A stretch of DNA of 64,000 nucleotides from Odobenus rosmarus divergens (GCF_000321225.1 NW_004451652.1:1-64000); one strand, 5' to 3'. Shown: positions 10,880-24,727, counted from the stretch's first letter. A program made the numbers and translations. The notes: generated by a model not told the origin, from the sequence alone.

Positions 10880-11790
10880 TTTTATTGCTGAGTAGTATTT
10901 CACAGTACAGACGTACCACAGAGTGTTTAACCATTCATTCGCTGAAGGATATTTGAGTTTCTTAGAGATTCTATCACAAATAAAACTACTATGAATATTC
11001 ATGTATAGGTTTTAGTATAAATATGTTTTCATTTCTCTGGGATAAATTCCCAAGAGTATAACTGCCAGCTCATAGGATAAGCACTTGTTCAGTTTAAGAA
11101 ATTGTCATACTTTTTCTAGAGTAGCTGTACCATTTTACATTCCCATTGGAAATGTGTGACTGACCCAGTTTCTTCACATCCTCACCAGTTTTTAAGGTTA
11201 TCATTATTTTTTATTTTAGCCATTCTGATAGAAGCAGAGTGACATCTCACTGTGGTTTTAATTTGCATTTCCCAAATGGCTAATGGTGTTGAACATTTTC
11301 CATGTGCTTATTTTCCATTGATATATATTTTCCAGTGAAATGAATGTCACTTCATGTCTTATGTTCATTTTCTAATTGTCTTCATTTATTTTTCCTTATG
11401 AGTTTTGAGAATTCTTGATATATTTTAGACACAAGCCCTTTGTCAGTTGTATGGTGTGCAAATAGTTTCTCAGCTGTGGTTTGTCTTTTCATTCATATCA
11501 CAGGGACTTCCACAGAGCAAACTCTTTAATCTAGTTTATTAATTTTTTCTTTTTTGGATCATGCTTCTGGAAGTATCAAGTCTAAGAATCCCTTCCCCAG
11601 TCCCAGGTCCCAAAGATTTTTTTTCCTATGTTTTTCTTGTCATTGTTTCCTGAAAGTTTTATAGCTTTTCATTTTACATTTAAGTCTATGATCCTTTTTG
11701 AGTCAACTTTTGTATAAGTTGTGAAATTAGATCAAGATTTTTTTTTTTTTTTTTTGCCTATGGGTGTCTAATTGCTTCAGCAAGAAAATA
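10880..11790 (-). mobile_element. Old L1 (L1M type), ORF2 3' end
   Basis: Reverse L1: 'ttgctgagtagtatttcac', 'aactactatgaatattcatg', 'gtagctgtaccattttacattccc', 'cacatcctcaccagtttttaagg', 'gtggttttaatttgcatttccc', 'tgatcctttttgagtcaac'. A T run interrupts it near 11743-11757. Diverged, with many stops. Confidence 0.85.
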
Positions 11791-12619
11791 TTTTAAGAGA
11801 AATCATTAAACAGATGGTTGTCCACGCATAAAAAAGAAAGTGATGATTAACAAAAAAGAAAATGGGTTCACCAAAACCCAGTTAGGCCAAACTAACTTCT
11901 TCTTTTTTTTAAATATTAAGATTTCTAAGAGTGGTAATTTGGAGAATGCTGGCAAAATAAAATAAACAACACATGTAGCTCTAGATGGAAATATTGTGCT
12001 CAGGGAGAGAGATCATTGCTCCCCTATATTTGATACTTGTCAGAGCATTTCTGCAGTAGAGCTCTGTCAGTAATATACTTTATAAGAGCACATCAAGGTG
12101 TGTGTGGGAAGAAAGTCCAAATGATGACAGGGGTGCAGCCATAATTTTTGAGGACTATTGAAGGACCATGTACTGCTTACTTCACTTTCGATGGAGAGTG
12201 AGATAGTGGATAGTGAGCCTAGAAAAGAGTAAGCATGAAGAAGACATGAGGCAAATTTGAAAGGTTCAGCAGGCCATCTCACAAAAGGAGGGGTGGGTTA
12301 TGCACAGCTTTGGGGAGAGCAAGCCAGGACAAGAGGGTGGAAGTTATAGGAAGCTTGATTTCAGTTCAATGTGAGGAAAAGCTTTCTAATAATTTATGCT
12401 AATCAATCACAAGTTACAATCTAGCTCAAAATATACACATGTGATAATCTACTTCAAAATATAGTGAATTCCCTGTCGATGAAACTGCATGAGCTATAAT
12501 GAGAGGTTGACCCACATGACTTCACAAGTCTCTAGCCAGGATGAAAAACTTGGAATTTGGTGGAGGAAGATTTTCTTATAGGTGGAGAGGTCAGGCAAGA
12601 TTTCACAGGGTAGAGAATG
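11791..12619. other. Non-coding DNA, unclassified
   Basis: No gene and no repeat that I can name. The stretch 12060-12600 is less AT-rich. Confidence 0.4.
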
Positions 12620-12630
12620 TCTTTTAGGTT

Positions 12631-12830
12631 TAAGATTTATTTATTCATTTTAGAGAGAGAAAGTATGCATATGCAAGTGGAGCAAAGGGGGACAAGGAGA
12701 GACAAAATTCTTAAGCAGACTCCCTGCTGAGCCTGGAGCCCAACATGGGCTCAATACCAGGACCCTGAGATCATGACCTGAGCTGAAATCAAGAGTTGGA
12801 TGCTTAACTGACTGAGACACGCAGGCCCTC
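12631..12830 (-). mobile_element. CAN SINE (SINEC), older
   Basis: Minus-strand copy with mutated head ('ctgagacacgcaggccc'). Target duplication cttttaggtt (12621-12630) against cttttgggtt (12834-12843). Confidence 0.9.
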
Positions 12831-12844
12831 CACCTTTTGGGTTT

Positions 12845-13320
12845 CTTAAATGGTTAGTGGCTTTGTGTTTTAAAGACATGAAGGTAGGGATCTTGGCCAA
12901 GGAAGAGATAGCAAGCTGTTCTTGCTGGTGGAAGCAGAGACTTCTTTTGTGGGGAAGTATCATCTAAAGAGGTCTCCTAGCTCTGAACCAACAGTTAGGT
13001 CACATCTAGACTGTGGTTGTCTGAAGGAATGGTTTTCTAGACATAGACGCAATCAAATGGTTGTAATAACGACATGGTAGACTGAGATCCCAATTTGAGT
13101 TTTATTGCATGCGATCGACATTCATGCACTCTTCCAAGTACATATTGAATGGAATAATAAAATGTTAGAAGTAAAGCGGCCTAAGATACAATCACTTCTA
13201 ATCTACCCATTTTATAAAGGGGAAAAAAAAAGTAGACTCAGAGGAGTTCACATTTTTCACTCAAGAAACACTTTTCATATGTAATTAGTGATAGGTAGTC
13301 AAGCCTCCTTATTCCAAAGA
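12845..13320. other. Non-coding DNA
   Basis: No gene or recognisable repeat. Confidence 0.45.
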
Positions 13321-13324
13321 GTGG

Positions 13325-13512
13325 ATGTCTATTGGGTACTTTCCATATGCAGAGCACTTCATATGGATTATATATTTAAACTTCACAATAATTCTATAAT
13401 TTGGGTATTATTATTAATGCCATTTTGCAAATGAGGAAACTAAGGCTCGATGGATAAAAAATTACTAGCCCCAAATTACATAGAGAGCAGAGGAGCCAGG
13501 ATTTAAAGCTAA
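13325..13512 (-). mobile_element. MIR SINE
   Basis: Reverse MIR: 'gggtattattattaatgccattttgcaaatgaggaaactaagg' region followed by 'gagagcagaggagccaggattt'. Confidence 0.85.
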
Positions 13513-14325
13513 GAATGGCTAGAATAAAAAAGACAAGAAATAAGAAGTGTTGCCAAGGATGTGGACCAAAGGGAACCCTTGTGCCCCACCAGTAGGAATG
13601 CAAGCTGGTACAGCCACTGTGGAAAACTGTATGGAGGTTCCTCAAAAGATTAAAAATGGAAATACCATATGATCCAGTAATCCTATTACTGGCTATTTAC
13701 CCAAAGCAAATGAAAACACTAATTTGAAAAGATACATGCACCCCTATGTTTACTGAAGCATTACTTACAATAGCCACGATATGCGAGCAACCCAAATGCC
13801 CACTGACAGATGAATGGATAAAGAAGATGTATATATATACACAATGGAATATTACTCAGTCATAAAAAAGAACGAGGTCTCGCCATCGATGGACCTAGAG
13901 GGTATAATGCTAAGTGAAGTAAGTCAAACAGAGAAAGATGAATACTATATGAGTTCACTATATGTGGAATTTAAAAAATAAAACAAACGAAAAGCAGAAA
14001 CAGACCCTTAAATACAGAGAACAAATTGGTGGTTGCCAGAAGGGAAGGGGTGTGGGGGGATGAGCAAAAGAAGTGAAGGGGAGTGAGAGATACAGGCTTC
14101 CAGTAATGGAGTGAGTAAGTCACAAGCCTATGAGTTACAGTATAGAGAATACAGTCAATGGTATCCAATGGTATTGGAATAGCATTGTATAGTGACAGAT
14201 GGTAGCTACACTTGTGGTGAGCAGAGCCTAAGGAAGAGAGTTGTCAAATCACTATGCTGTACCCTTGAAACTAATGTACTATTGTGTGCCAATGATATTT
14301 CAATAAATATAATAAATTAATCAAG
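13513..14325 (+). mobile_element. L1 3' end (older than the SINE-age L1)
   Basis: ORF2 C-terminus and 3' UTR: 'gtgttgccaaggatgtgg', 'atgcaagctggtacagccac', 'gatgaatggataaagaagatg', 'caatggaatattactcagtc', then an A-rich 3' UTR ending 'aatgatatttcaataaatat'. Frames are broken. The 3' UTR differs from the young L1 copies at 8.1 and 58 kb, so it is another, older subfamily. Confidence 0.85.
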
Positions 14326-15203
14326 TTATCAATTTCTAAGATTGCATTTTTTCAACATTTCTATTTTATTATTACTTTTTAGTTACAAAGGTAATTCAAG
14401 TCCAATAATACAGAGATGTATAAAGAAAAAGTTAATAATCTGCCTCTCTCCTCTCCCCAGCCACTTTCCTTGGGGTAAACAATGTTTCGAGTTTGGTGCA
14501 TAAGATCTTAGACGCTTCTCTGAACACCCAAATGCTTGGCCTTTGTGTTTTGTGGCTTCCCTAATTTAGTCTTATTTCTAGTACAGAAAGCTACCTCCAA
14601 ATGAAAAAAAATAAGAAGGGAAATTTCAGAAATGACACGGTAAGTAAGTATCAACTGCTCTTAGTAAATCGATATCTAACAAAGTATACTAAACTCGCCA
14701 GAAGAGAAGGCTTCACTTGGGGCTAAACATTTTCTGGTAAGATTTACTCTGATGAATATGTGTAATTAAGCCGAAATGGGAAGGTCTAACTGTGATGTGA
14801 CTGTGCTATGGACAATCATTACTTTGTCCCAATAGCAAACAATTATTCCTTGTATGAGAGCCAGATTTGGATGCTAAATTTTACTCTGGAAAATAAACGA
14901 TCATAGATAATTGCAGGAAACTCTGAAAATAAGTCTTTTCTAGTGAGGATCCAAGGGGGCCTTATCTAATGTGGTAAAATCACCTTGTATAGCTCTCCTA
15001 CAGCCTATCAAGAAGCAAGGTACACCTTTCAGTTTCCAGGGGAAACAAATTTCCATTTTTCGTGGGACAACTGTATCGAAATACCTATTTTTCTTCTGAA
15101 GAAGTGACAGCTTAAAAGGGACAGAATTAGTTAATTCTGTATAATCTGATGTTTAGGAAATAGTGCACAATATAATCTCACAAATAAAAACACGTATTTA
15201 TCC
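14326..15203. other. Non-coding, repeat-poor DNA
   Basis: No gene, no clear repeat. AT-rich. Confidence 0.45.
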
Positions 15204-15220
15204 AGAGTCTTTCCTCTTTT

Positions 15221-15422
15221 TTATTTTTATTTTTTTAAAGATTTTATTTATTTATTTGAGAGAGAGAATGAGATAGAGAGAGCATGAGAGGGGGGAGGGT
15301 CCGAGGGAGAAGCAGACTCCCTGCTGAGCAGGGAGCCCAATGCGGGACTCGATCCCGGGACTCCAGGATCATGACCTGAGCCGAAGGCAGTGGCTTAACC
15401 AACTGAGCCACCCAGGCGCCCC
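15221..15422 (-). mobile_element. CAN SINE (SINEC), young
   Basis: Near-consensus minus-strand SINEC ending 'ctgagccacccaggcgcccc'. Perfect 17-bp duplication agagtctttcctctttt (15204-15220, 15423-15439). Confidence 0.96.
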
Positions 15423-15439
15423 AGAGTCTTTCCTCTTTT

Positions 15440-18054
15440 GATTCATCACCTTCTGTTGCTTTGAAAATCTGTGGGAAAAAAATTTGTCACAAAATTATTC
15501 TGGCTATATAGCACAGTGCCTCCGAAACACGCCTTTGCCCCTCTTTTTAGCTGAAAAGTTTTTCTGTAGAACTTTCTGTGCAATAATGTCTCCCTTCATG
15601 GTTTCAAACAGCTTAACAGCAGATCAAAATACAGGCTTAACATCAGCATATTGAGATGTAACCAAAATAGGAACATTTTTTTCTTGTATCTAAAAATAAA
15701 CCGCGACTATTTCAATTTGTGGAACAAATAAAAACGGATCAGGAAGGGCGAGCCTGTAGAACTACCTACAGCATGACTGACCATTCCTTTCATTTCCTTC
15801 CTCATACATTTAGCAATGCAAATTTAGCCATGGCTTTGCCCCACGGTTGCCAATTTGGGCACCAACTTTCTCGAAGAAATAGCCTGATTAGAAAATAATT
15901 GTACTTCTTTCCCGCTACTGTTACCACACCTGCACTTTTCATTTCCTATAAGGTACGGTGGCAAAACTGCATCTTTCAACTCTGCCTCTTTTATCTGATG
16001 TAGTGGATGACAGGTAATCTAGCTGAAAGTTCCGACAATTGCACCACCAGAAAAACACTGGCTGATGAAATCTGAGCAGTTATCACACTAACCATCACCT
16101 GTCAAGCCTCTTGCTTCAATTTAAGGGCACATCAATTTTCTGAAGAGGAAATCAAGGGCAAAGAATAAAAGCGCTTCAGATAAACACTGACAAAGGCCCT
16201 TTCTGCCTTTTTTTTTTTTTTAATTTATGATGGGATGTACTATCATAGGTTGCTCCGTGAGGTTTTATCAACTGTCCTGATACATCCCAGATAGCTCAGA
16301 ATTCTTTGGCCATTGATGAAGTGCTATACTTGCACTTACTGAAAGGGCAGAAGATTTCCAACTGCAAATTACTTTCACTAAATACCACAAAGATATTGAA
16401 GGCAGAGAGAGCCGGGAGACGGGACAAATGATAGCTGCATATAACAATGAACCTCTCCGTTCTCGAGGCTGGCAGACAAGACTGATTAGAGCAAGAACAT
16501 GAAATAATGTTTTCTTAAAGCCGGGGAGCATATTGTGTAAAGTGTCAGGCACATAGAATTCATATGTTCTTTGTGGCAAGTTGGGAGCTGAGCGCGGGCT
16601 GCCAACTGTACTTACGGTATGTCCTGTCACGGCTTCCCGACCGAGATTTTTTTCTAGATTTCTTACAGTGTATCTGGTTGCCCCATTCAAAGGACATGGG
16701 CGAACAATGGAATTCGGGGAGAGGAAAGATGGAGGCTAGAGAAGTGAAAGATACGGTGAAGGCAATCTGGGGAGGCACTTGGAACTGGGCCCTTACCAAA
16801 GCCCATCTGCTCCTCTTATGGGGTTGAAAGCCATAGGGTTGAGGTGCTGGGCCTTCACTACAATTCTCTTGGGACATCCGTGGAGAGCATTGTCAAGAGG
16901 GAAACAACATGTAGGGCAAAGACTAGTTTTGATGGGTCTCAGGGCCTCAGAGTCGATGTGAGCTTACCTGGGACATTTCCCCACTGCTGACATATCTGGG
17001 AACTCCTCCGCCCCGTGGAACGTGTCCTTGGCATCTCGTGGAGGCTGCTGGAATTTTTGAAGGAAGTGCCAGTTACTCACTCTTTTGGTTTCTTCAAGTT
17101 GTGAACCGTTTGGAAGACAGACAAGGCGGTCAGGGCTGAAAGCACCAGCTTTCCCTGCATTAAAGTGAGACTGAAGAACGTGGGTGGGTCGCACCCGCCC
17201 CCGTAGGCATAAGAAGCAAAGGAGAGGTGAATGGGCACAACCTGCTGTCAGGCAAGTTCTGAGCAAAATTGCCAAAGGCAGTGTAGGCCACCTGTGTGCA
17301 AGTGAACCTCTTTCCAACTTTTCCAATCAAGTCAGCAGCCTCTCCTTCGGGGTGGCGTGAAAATGAGCACAGGGCAGAAACATGAGGACCGTATACCCTG
17401 ACAGGATGGAAACTTGAATTTTGTGAACCGAAGACCTCTACTCCCCAGGGTTTTTATTTGTTTACTGATTTGTTGGGGGGCCTGTTTGGGTAGTAATGAA
17501 AGGAGAGTATGAAGAAGCCTCTTTTGCCTCTGGGGCAAGCGACGTCCTCCAATCCAGTTTTATCAGTAGGAAAGCTGATCTTTCGCCTGACACCCATATT
17601 TCTGCTCTCAAATCTCAGAGTAGAAAGCAATGTCATTAATATGCTTAACAGCTCAGACTTCTCCAGATATCAACTGGACAGTTTCCCAGTGGCCTATGAG
17701 AGCAAGTCTATGGAGTAAGGGTTGAATCTATTAATGAGAAATTTCTATTTTGGAACAGTGGCATTTCAGGTCTGGTTCAGCTCAAAGTTCCCTCAGGACA
17801 AAACAATGAAAAGGGATCTATTCTAAACTCTGGTTTACCAGGAGAAAAACAATTGCATGTTTTTGACCTGTTCATATACTGGATTTCTCATTTGCATTTT
17901 GCATGAAAGTCTGAATCCAAATCACAAATACACTTTGCTGGGTTCTCTTAAATGAGACCATTTTCCTTATTATTCACATGTAAAAGGAAAGCATGGACTT
18001 CCTAGGACCTCACAATTATAATTGTAGAGCATCCCTATTTCTTTCTCACACCTT
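15440..18054. other. 2.6-kb repeat-free stretch
   Basis: No named repeat apart from a T14 run near 16209. Base composition rises from AT-rich to moderately GC-rich over 16550-17550. Several 60-140 codon frames overlap on both strands here, but none has a recognisable domain, and the overlap of opposing frames argues for chance. Conserved regulatory DNA is possible but cannot be judged without alignment. Confidence 0.4.
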
Positions 18055-18069
18055 CCCAAAGTAGAGCTT

Positions 18070-18282
18070 TTTAAAAAAATATATATATATATTTATTTAT
18101 TTATTTATTTATTTGAGAGAGAGAGAGAGAGAGAGAGTGCACACACAAGCAGGGGGAGAGGGAGAAGCAGGCTCCCGACTAAGCAGGGAGCCTGACAACG
18201 CGGGGTTCAATCCCAGGACCCTGGGATCATGGCCCGAGCCAAAGGCAGAGGCTTAACCGACTGAGTTACGCAGGCACCCCCC
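18070..18282 (-). mobile_element. CAN SINE (SINEC)
   Basis: Minus copy with (TA)n and (TTTA)n tail, (GA)n body and head ending 'gttacgcaggcacccc'. Target duplication cccaaagtagagctt (18055-18069) against cccaaagtagggttc (18283-18297). Confidence 0.92.
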
Positions 18283-18297
18283 CCCAAAGTAGGGTTC

Positions 18298-21012
18298 TGT
18301 CATAAGATGCCACTTTTTGTATTTGTTCCTTCTAAGAGGCTCAAAGCCCTTACAGATAGCTCCTCAATATGTGCAATATTCCTGTGACTAATGAATGAGA
18401 GAGGAAGAATAAAGTTGAAATTAAAATGAGGTGTGCAAAGAGTTGACAGTGCCCAAGTTACTCAGTGAGGCCGTGCCAAGGTGGGACACCTGCCAGGTCA
18501 CTGAGCAATGAGCACGAGACCCAACCTCCACCCCCCATTAGCACGTGACTCTGTGATTTTGATCTGTCTCACAGTGGTTATGATGGAATTCCTCCTGCCT
18601 GTGCTTGCTACCCTCATCAGACTGACCATAAGCACTGAAAGGCAGGAACCGGTTGTACTTATTTCCCCCAGCACACCATCAGATTGGCTAGAAATGTTTG
18701 TCTGTTTTCACTTGAAGAAGGAAGCAAATTCACAAATGTGCAAGTTAATGAACAGAGGGTTCATCATCTCTATGAGGGTAAACTTGGGATTCTTGCCCTT
18801 TTTTTAAAAGGTGGGAAAGAGAGAAAATTATTTTAATTTTTCATTTTTGGTCATTTTCTAAATATCTTTGATATGGCAATCTTGCATTTTCTGCTTATTT
18901 CCAGTTGCCCCCTCACCCAGAGGTACTAGACAAGCATGATTGGGGAAGCAATTATGTTCAAAAGGAAATGGATTCAACTGCCACTTCCTAGGTCAACATT
19001 CTGAATAGCGCAAACATTCAGCTTCTTGTCTGAAACTTCATTAAGTTTGTCGGGATGATTAAATAAGATGACATGAGGCACGTGCACCCCCCAAAATCAC
19101 TCATGAATGTTCCCTTCATCTGTTCATTTTCCCTTCTCTGAATATTCAAATTATCAAAATTGTTTACTCCAATTGTATTCACGCTTGGATGGATCCATCT
19201 GAACGTAGCATTTCTGATTTTTTGTTTGTTTTGCAGGGGGACGTCTTTATTTAAAGTAGCATTGCTTTCCTACAAAATCATGTAGCATACCAGTGACCCA
19301 GAGGTTGATTCTACAAATGGGAAATATTTATTTTGGAACAGTGGTGGTTCAAGTATGATTTGACTCTACACGGTCTTCTATGATAGTCATTGTACTACTC
19401 ATTTTGCCATAGTTATTGACAAAAAATAGGAATCACCTCATTTATGGGCATGAGAAATATTTTAATAGTGGTAAAGGACAGGGTGACATAAGGTCTTCTG
19501 TCCTCTTCAGTTTACACATTAACAAAGACTTGAGAATTGCTGTTTTATAGCAATGAATACATGCTCTCGGTCAGAGCTAGCAAAAACGAAGAACCAAGTA
19601 CTCGAGTTGGTCTGTGTGGTAAGAAAGCAAACTGATGAAATTCCTTCCCCTGGACAATGTCCTCTGTGGATAAGGAAGGTATTAGCAGTCCTAAAAGAAG
19701 GGCAAGGGTGGCGATTGCTCTTTTTATAATGGACATACAAATAAGACAACTTTCCCGTCCTCTGTGGCTGGTGGGGGTGGGTGCTCTTTCCATCCAGTGG
19801 AAGTAGAAAACAGAAGATATTTCTTAGTTTATTTCTAGCTCCAGACAAAAGTCGCTATGTCAAGAGAATTAATAATATAACCCAAGGTATTTCTTCCTAT
19901 TGCTTTAAATTTCATGGGTGTGCATGCCAGGGAAAAAAAAATTCATCCATATTTCCATTTTTAAAGTGCCTTCAGTTTAATGTAGTTAATTCCTCCATTT
20001 TGGGGAACCATAATATCCCCATTGTTGCTCAGGTAATTCCACGTTCCCCTCCTACAAGTCATTTGGGGCTTGGGGTAGGCCAAGCACAAAATCTGGATGC
20101 AGAGATGTACTGGATTTCCTTTTCCCGATAAATGGAATTGCTTTCCTAGAAATAGGAAATGTGCGACCTCTTTTTTTCTTCCTTAATAACAGAGAGGTTT
20201 GAGTTACATTTGTGCACGCGCCTGTCTCCTCCTGAGCCGGTGTTACACCTGCTTGCTCCTTATTTCTCTCCTCAGGTTGCATAATTAATTCTTTTTTTTA
20301 TTCAGGGAAATTATTATATTTTTGTATTCTAAAGCCCCATTTCAAATAAGAGATGCTAATGGTGCTCAGAATTGCCTAAGCAGAGCTCCCATGCACTCTC
20401 ACACAAGCTGTATAAAACGCATGTATAAAAGAGGTTTCTTGGCTAGAGGTAATATTTGAATAATCATTACCAACTCATTATACTGGGTACCATTAAAATA
20501 AACTCTGTTAGTCATTATTAAATATTTTTAGATTTAAAAAAAGAAACCAACATATTAATACAACATGTTTAGAAACTTGAAGATTGTTTTAAAACCTCAT
20601 GTATTTTTATGACATCATAGATCAAAAGCTTCAGTTTTGTTTCATCATAGAACCATAAGAGTTTTTATGAAGAGAACCTGAAATGAAATTAGTCACCTAC
20701 AAATACAGGCTGCAACTGATTGTTGGAAAATCATTTGTTCTAGGCCTTCAGCTAAAGGCTCAGAAAGTTATAGAAGGAATTCTTTCCACACTAATTTTTG
20801 GTCGAATTATATTTCACTTAGTATCACAGCTTGCTGTCCAGCTAGAAGAAACCATCCACTGGCTTTTAAATGTACAACATTCTATGATGGAGACTTAATT
20901 ATTTCTGATTTCATTAAATCTCAAAGCTATTGTGTTCCAGTCGAATTAAATTCTAAAATTAACACTTTAAGAAAAAGATTTCAAAACATAAACATCTTCC
21001 ATAAATCCTTTA
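18298..21012. other. Repeat-poor non-coding DNA
   Basis: No gene. A weak L2-like patch may lie at 18590-18680 ('gcactgaaaggcaggaacc ... tttcccccagcacacc'). 19305-19370 resembles 17725-17790 (see findings). Short open frames at 18508-18807 and 19519-19848 have no recognisable product. Confidence 0.4.
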
Positions 21013-21095
21013 AGGGCAGACAGTTGGTCTCCTACTGTGTTACCTTCTACACACTCCATGGCATTCAGCAGATACTCAATAAGTGTTTTCAAAAA
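21013..21095 (+). mobile_element. L2 3' end fragment
   Basis: 'aagggcagacagttggtctcc ... cattcagcagatactcaataagtgttttc' is the 3' end pattern of L2. Confidence 0.6.
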
Positions 21096-21111
21096 AAAAA
21101 AAAAAAAAATG

Positions 21112-21318
21112 GAGGCTCCTGGGTGGCTTAGGCGTTAAGCTTCTGCCTTTGGCTCAGGTCATGGTCCCAGGGTCCTGGGATCGAGCCCTGCATCGGGCTC
21201 CCTTCTCTGTGGGAAGCCTTCTTCTTTTCCCTCTCCTGCTCCCCCTGCTTGTGTTCCCTCTCTCGCTGTGTCTCTCTCTGTCAAATAAATAAATAAAATC
21301 TAAAAAATAAAATAAGTT
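21112..21318 (+). mobile_element. CAN SINE (SINEC)
   Basis: Full SINEC with tail AATAAATAAATAAAATCT. Its flanks share aaaaaaatgga (ending at 21111 and 21330). Inserted at the A-rich end of the L2 fragment. Confidence 0.93.
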
Positions 21319-21331
21319 TAAAAAAATGGAA

Positions 21332-24300
21332 ACAAAGAACATTATATCTCCTGATTCCATGATTCTAAAATCTAAGGAATTCATATTTTTAAAAGAACAG
21401 CATTAAAGCACACACTTATGATTTTCATTTGCCCAAATGGGAGACATGATAACAGCTTCCTTTCACAACACAGTGAGTTGCCTTCTTCTGATTGAACAGA
21501 ATGATACTACTAAGTGACAATGCTGGATTTTAATCATAAAACCCATTTGCACTCTTAAGATAAATGTGTACCTAACAGAAGTTCTTGTTATTAAGCTAAT
21601 AATAATCATTTTGAATTCCAATATCCCATTTCCAATTTATAAAATTCCTCTTCAGAGAGCAACTAGACACATAGAACGTGGTACTGGGCGGGGTTATAGT
21701 AGACATGCAATAAAAAAAGGACTAGACCAAGCACCCCACACGAAAAGACAAGAGGTCTGGGTTTAATTTCTGCTCATGCTTTTCTTTTTATCTGAACGTG
21801 TTTCATGTTAGTGCCCCTTCCACACACACACAGTCACCAACATCATAGACAATGAGAAGGCAGTTGGTAGTTGCACAGGAATTACTAACTATATTATTTT
21901 TCCTTGACGCTTGTGGTACATACGGCGTTGAGTGATGAACGTGAAATTGCCAAAAAGCACAAGAAACCTTGGCAAATATTCACAGAGTGGAGCACACTGC
22001 TTAAATACAACGAAATGATTTAATGACAAGTAGGGAATTACTGTAAAATATCATGCTGGAGCAAGGCAGCAAACAGCACCTGCTGGCTAGACTAAGAAAT
22101 CCAAAATGGATTCCAGGAAGAGAGTACAATGCCCAGCTGCTGTGGTCGTTGCCTGTTCTCCCCTATACTGTTATTACTGTTCAACAGTCCTGAAATCTGA
22201 ATGACAGTGGCCTGAGCCCTTTCAAACAACAGAAAGAAGTTCAATTTTGGTAATGAGGAAATGGAAGTGGTGGTGCCGAAGATCACTGACCCTTACAGTT
22301 TCTTGTGCGGTGAAGGAGCAGTGAAGTGCACCAGGAAATTATGGTGTAGGAAAACAGTGACACCACCATCATAAAACACAGAACCAAGGAACAAGTAGCA
22401 AATGCACTAAAATGTGCATAAATCAAACCTACGATTTCAATTCTGGGTTTATTCCTCTTCTCAAACTGTGAGAAATGGGGCCAATACTTCTGTGAAGAAA
22501 GGAGATGGCAGAGGGCCAAAAATGAAGTTCAGGAGTCCAAAATGGATACTTTTAACCAGGGATAATATTTTAAATATTTAGCAACTAGATGGTCTAGGTA
22601 CTGACTGATGACAACAGGCTGATCAAGGTACTGGGGGTGAGGTCTGCTGCTAACTAGTGAATTGCCAGGTCCTGGGTGGGTCAAGGGCTCCAGAGAGAAG
22701 CAGAGGCAGCTCAGGCCAAGACGTGGGGTGGGAGCACTTAGGGCTGGGTCAGTGGTGGTTTACCAACCGGTCCAAAATTATTTCAATATTTGAGCATCTC
22801 GTATAGGCCACCAGCTCATCAGCACTACTCTTAACTGTGCCTCAGTCTACTGCTATGCCTATTCACACAGTATCTTGTGGGGTAAAGCAGGAGAACCGTA
22901 GCTCCTCAGCAGGGCCATCTGAAAACTTGTCTTTGATATCTGAGGGCCCTTTCCCATTTCATGTCCTTTGGCCTTATGTTACCAGATCATCCTCCTGTTC
23001 ATAACCCAGGAGTTTCTGAACGAGACAGGGGATGTGCTCAACTCACCAATGGAATCAGTGAAATTTATTTCACTGGATAATAATGATGCTTGATTATCTG
23101 ATGATTCCAGGCATCCGTGATTTCCCTTTTGGCAATAAAGCAGAATTGCAATTCTGAACAGGTTAGACCAGGATGTGGCAACATTTATGGATTTGATGAC
23201 TTTGCATTTATATTTAATTTTTATCATTTAGTAAATACAGTAATTTTAAATAACAAAATGTGAAATATTAGCAAATGGGATTATAGAATGAAGATTTGGA
23301 AGTATCAAAACTTCCAAGCCTAGAACTTCAAAAGGACTCAAAGACCAAAGGTGAGTTATCTGCTAATACAGAGTCAGTGTGAGCACTTAAAGATGATTCT
23401 GCTGACAGTGGCTGAGATCTTAAGACACCTGGAAGACAAGGAAGCTGTAACAAAAGCAGTCACGTCTCCCAATTTTTTCCTCACGTATGACAATGGAGGA
23501 AAAGCCCATCCTAGTAAAGAGGTAAGTCATCATCAAGAGGAAGCCAGGATGTGTGGTGGTAGAAGGACATGACACGCTCAGTTTGCCTTAATGCACAAGA
23601 CTGGAATGCCACGCAGAAATATCTAAAAGAAATATTTAATAACATGAGCTGAGCTTCTGAGCATGTAAGTTACCCTAGAAAAAAAAAGTTTCTCAGACCA
23701 CGAAGAGATATTTGATTCAAATTTTCAAATACAGTTATTAAACACTCTGAAAATGCCATCACTGTGCTGGACACTTTGACTTTAAGTGGTACGGAAAGGC
23801 AATAAGTAAATACAGAAGTACAGGAAGTGATGGGGACAATGGGTAATGAAATCATGTATATCTTTAATCTACCCTGCAATGTATCAAAAATTGAAGTTGG
23901 GTTTTTTTTTTAATAGTCAAAAGAAAATGAACTGAATTCTAAACTTCTTTTAAGCATCAGCCTTCAAGGGGCATCTTCTTTGAGGCTACACATACAAGGA
24001 GGCAGGAAAAAATGCCCATAAATTTGAAAAACTATGTGCCCCTCATACATTTCAAGTTGACATCTTAAATTAATCATAAGTGAAAATAGTTGTAAAGGAT
24101 GTAATATTGACATTTTAAAATACAACTTTACATCCCTCTTTTCAATGAATTCAATGGGACATAAATGCCATAGTGATTTTACACCCACCATCATCCATTA
24201 AAAAAGAGATTCAACCAAGTCTTCTCAAATAGTTGCAAATTTTATCATTCCTTTGTCTCATAGAATTGTTTCCATCCTCTTTTCTCATACAATTTTATCT

Positions 24301-24727
24301 TACTATAATGAGTGTTTAATATTTGAAAGCTATTGATTGTATTATCAGACTTCTCTGCAACCACAGAAAAAGACATAAATTGAATTTTTTAACTTAAAAA
24401 TATGCTGTTATCATGTGGTACTAAGTATTAAAAAACCTTCTGCCAGGTAGAGCTTTTTTTTTAAGTACTGGTAGTACACAATTTAACAAAACAATACACT
24501 TATTTCAAAAATATTTGATAAATATTAAATACAAAAATAAAATTGTATTAGAAATTCATCTCCTTATGAGATGGGGGAATAATTATGGAGTCTTACTTAG
24601 AGGAGGCTTCTTCCACACACAAATGAATTGTCCCTTTGTGTAGCATTCTGGGAATTCTTAAACCCTGGGGCTACTGGGGAGCACTATAATGATGTCTCTA
24701 ATTTTGGGGTGTAATGTAATCTCAATA
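21332..24727. other. 3.4-kb repeat-poor non-coding DNA
   Basis: No named repeat and no gene. Short (CA)6 at 21820-21832. AT-rich. Confidence 0.4.

Noticed and set aside
16268..16690. 140-codon minus-strand open frame
   Set aside because: No recognisable domain, and other frames on both strands overlap it, as expected by chance in less AT-rich DNA.
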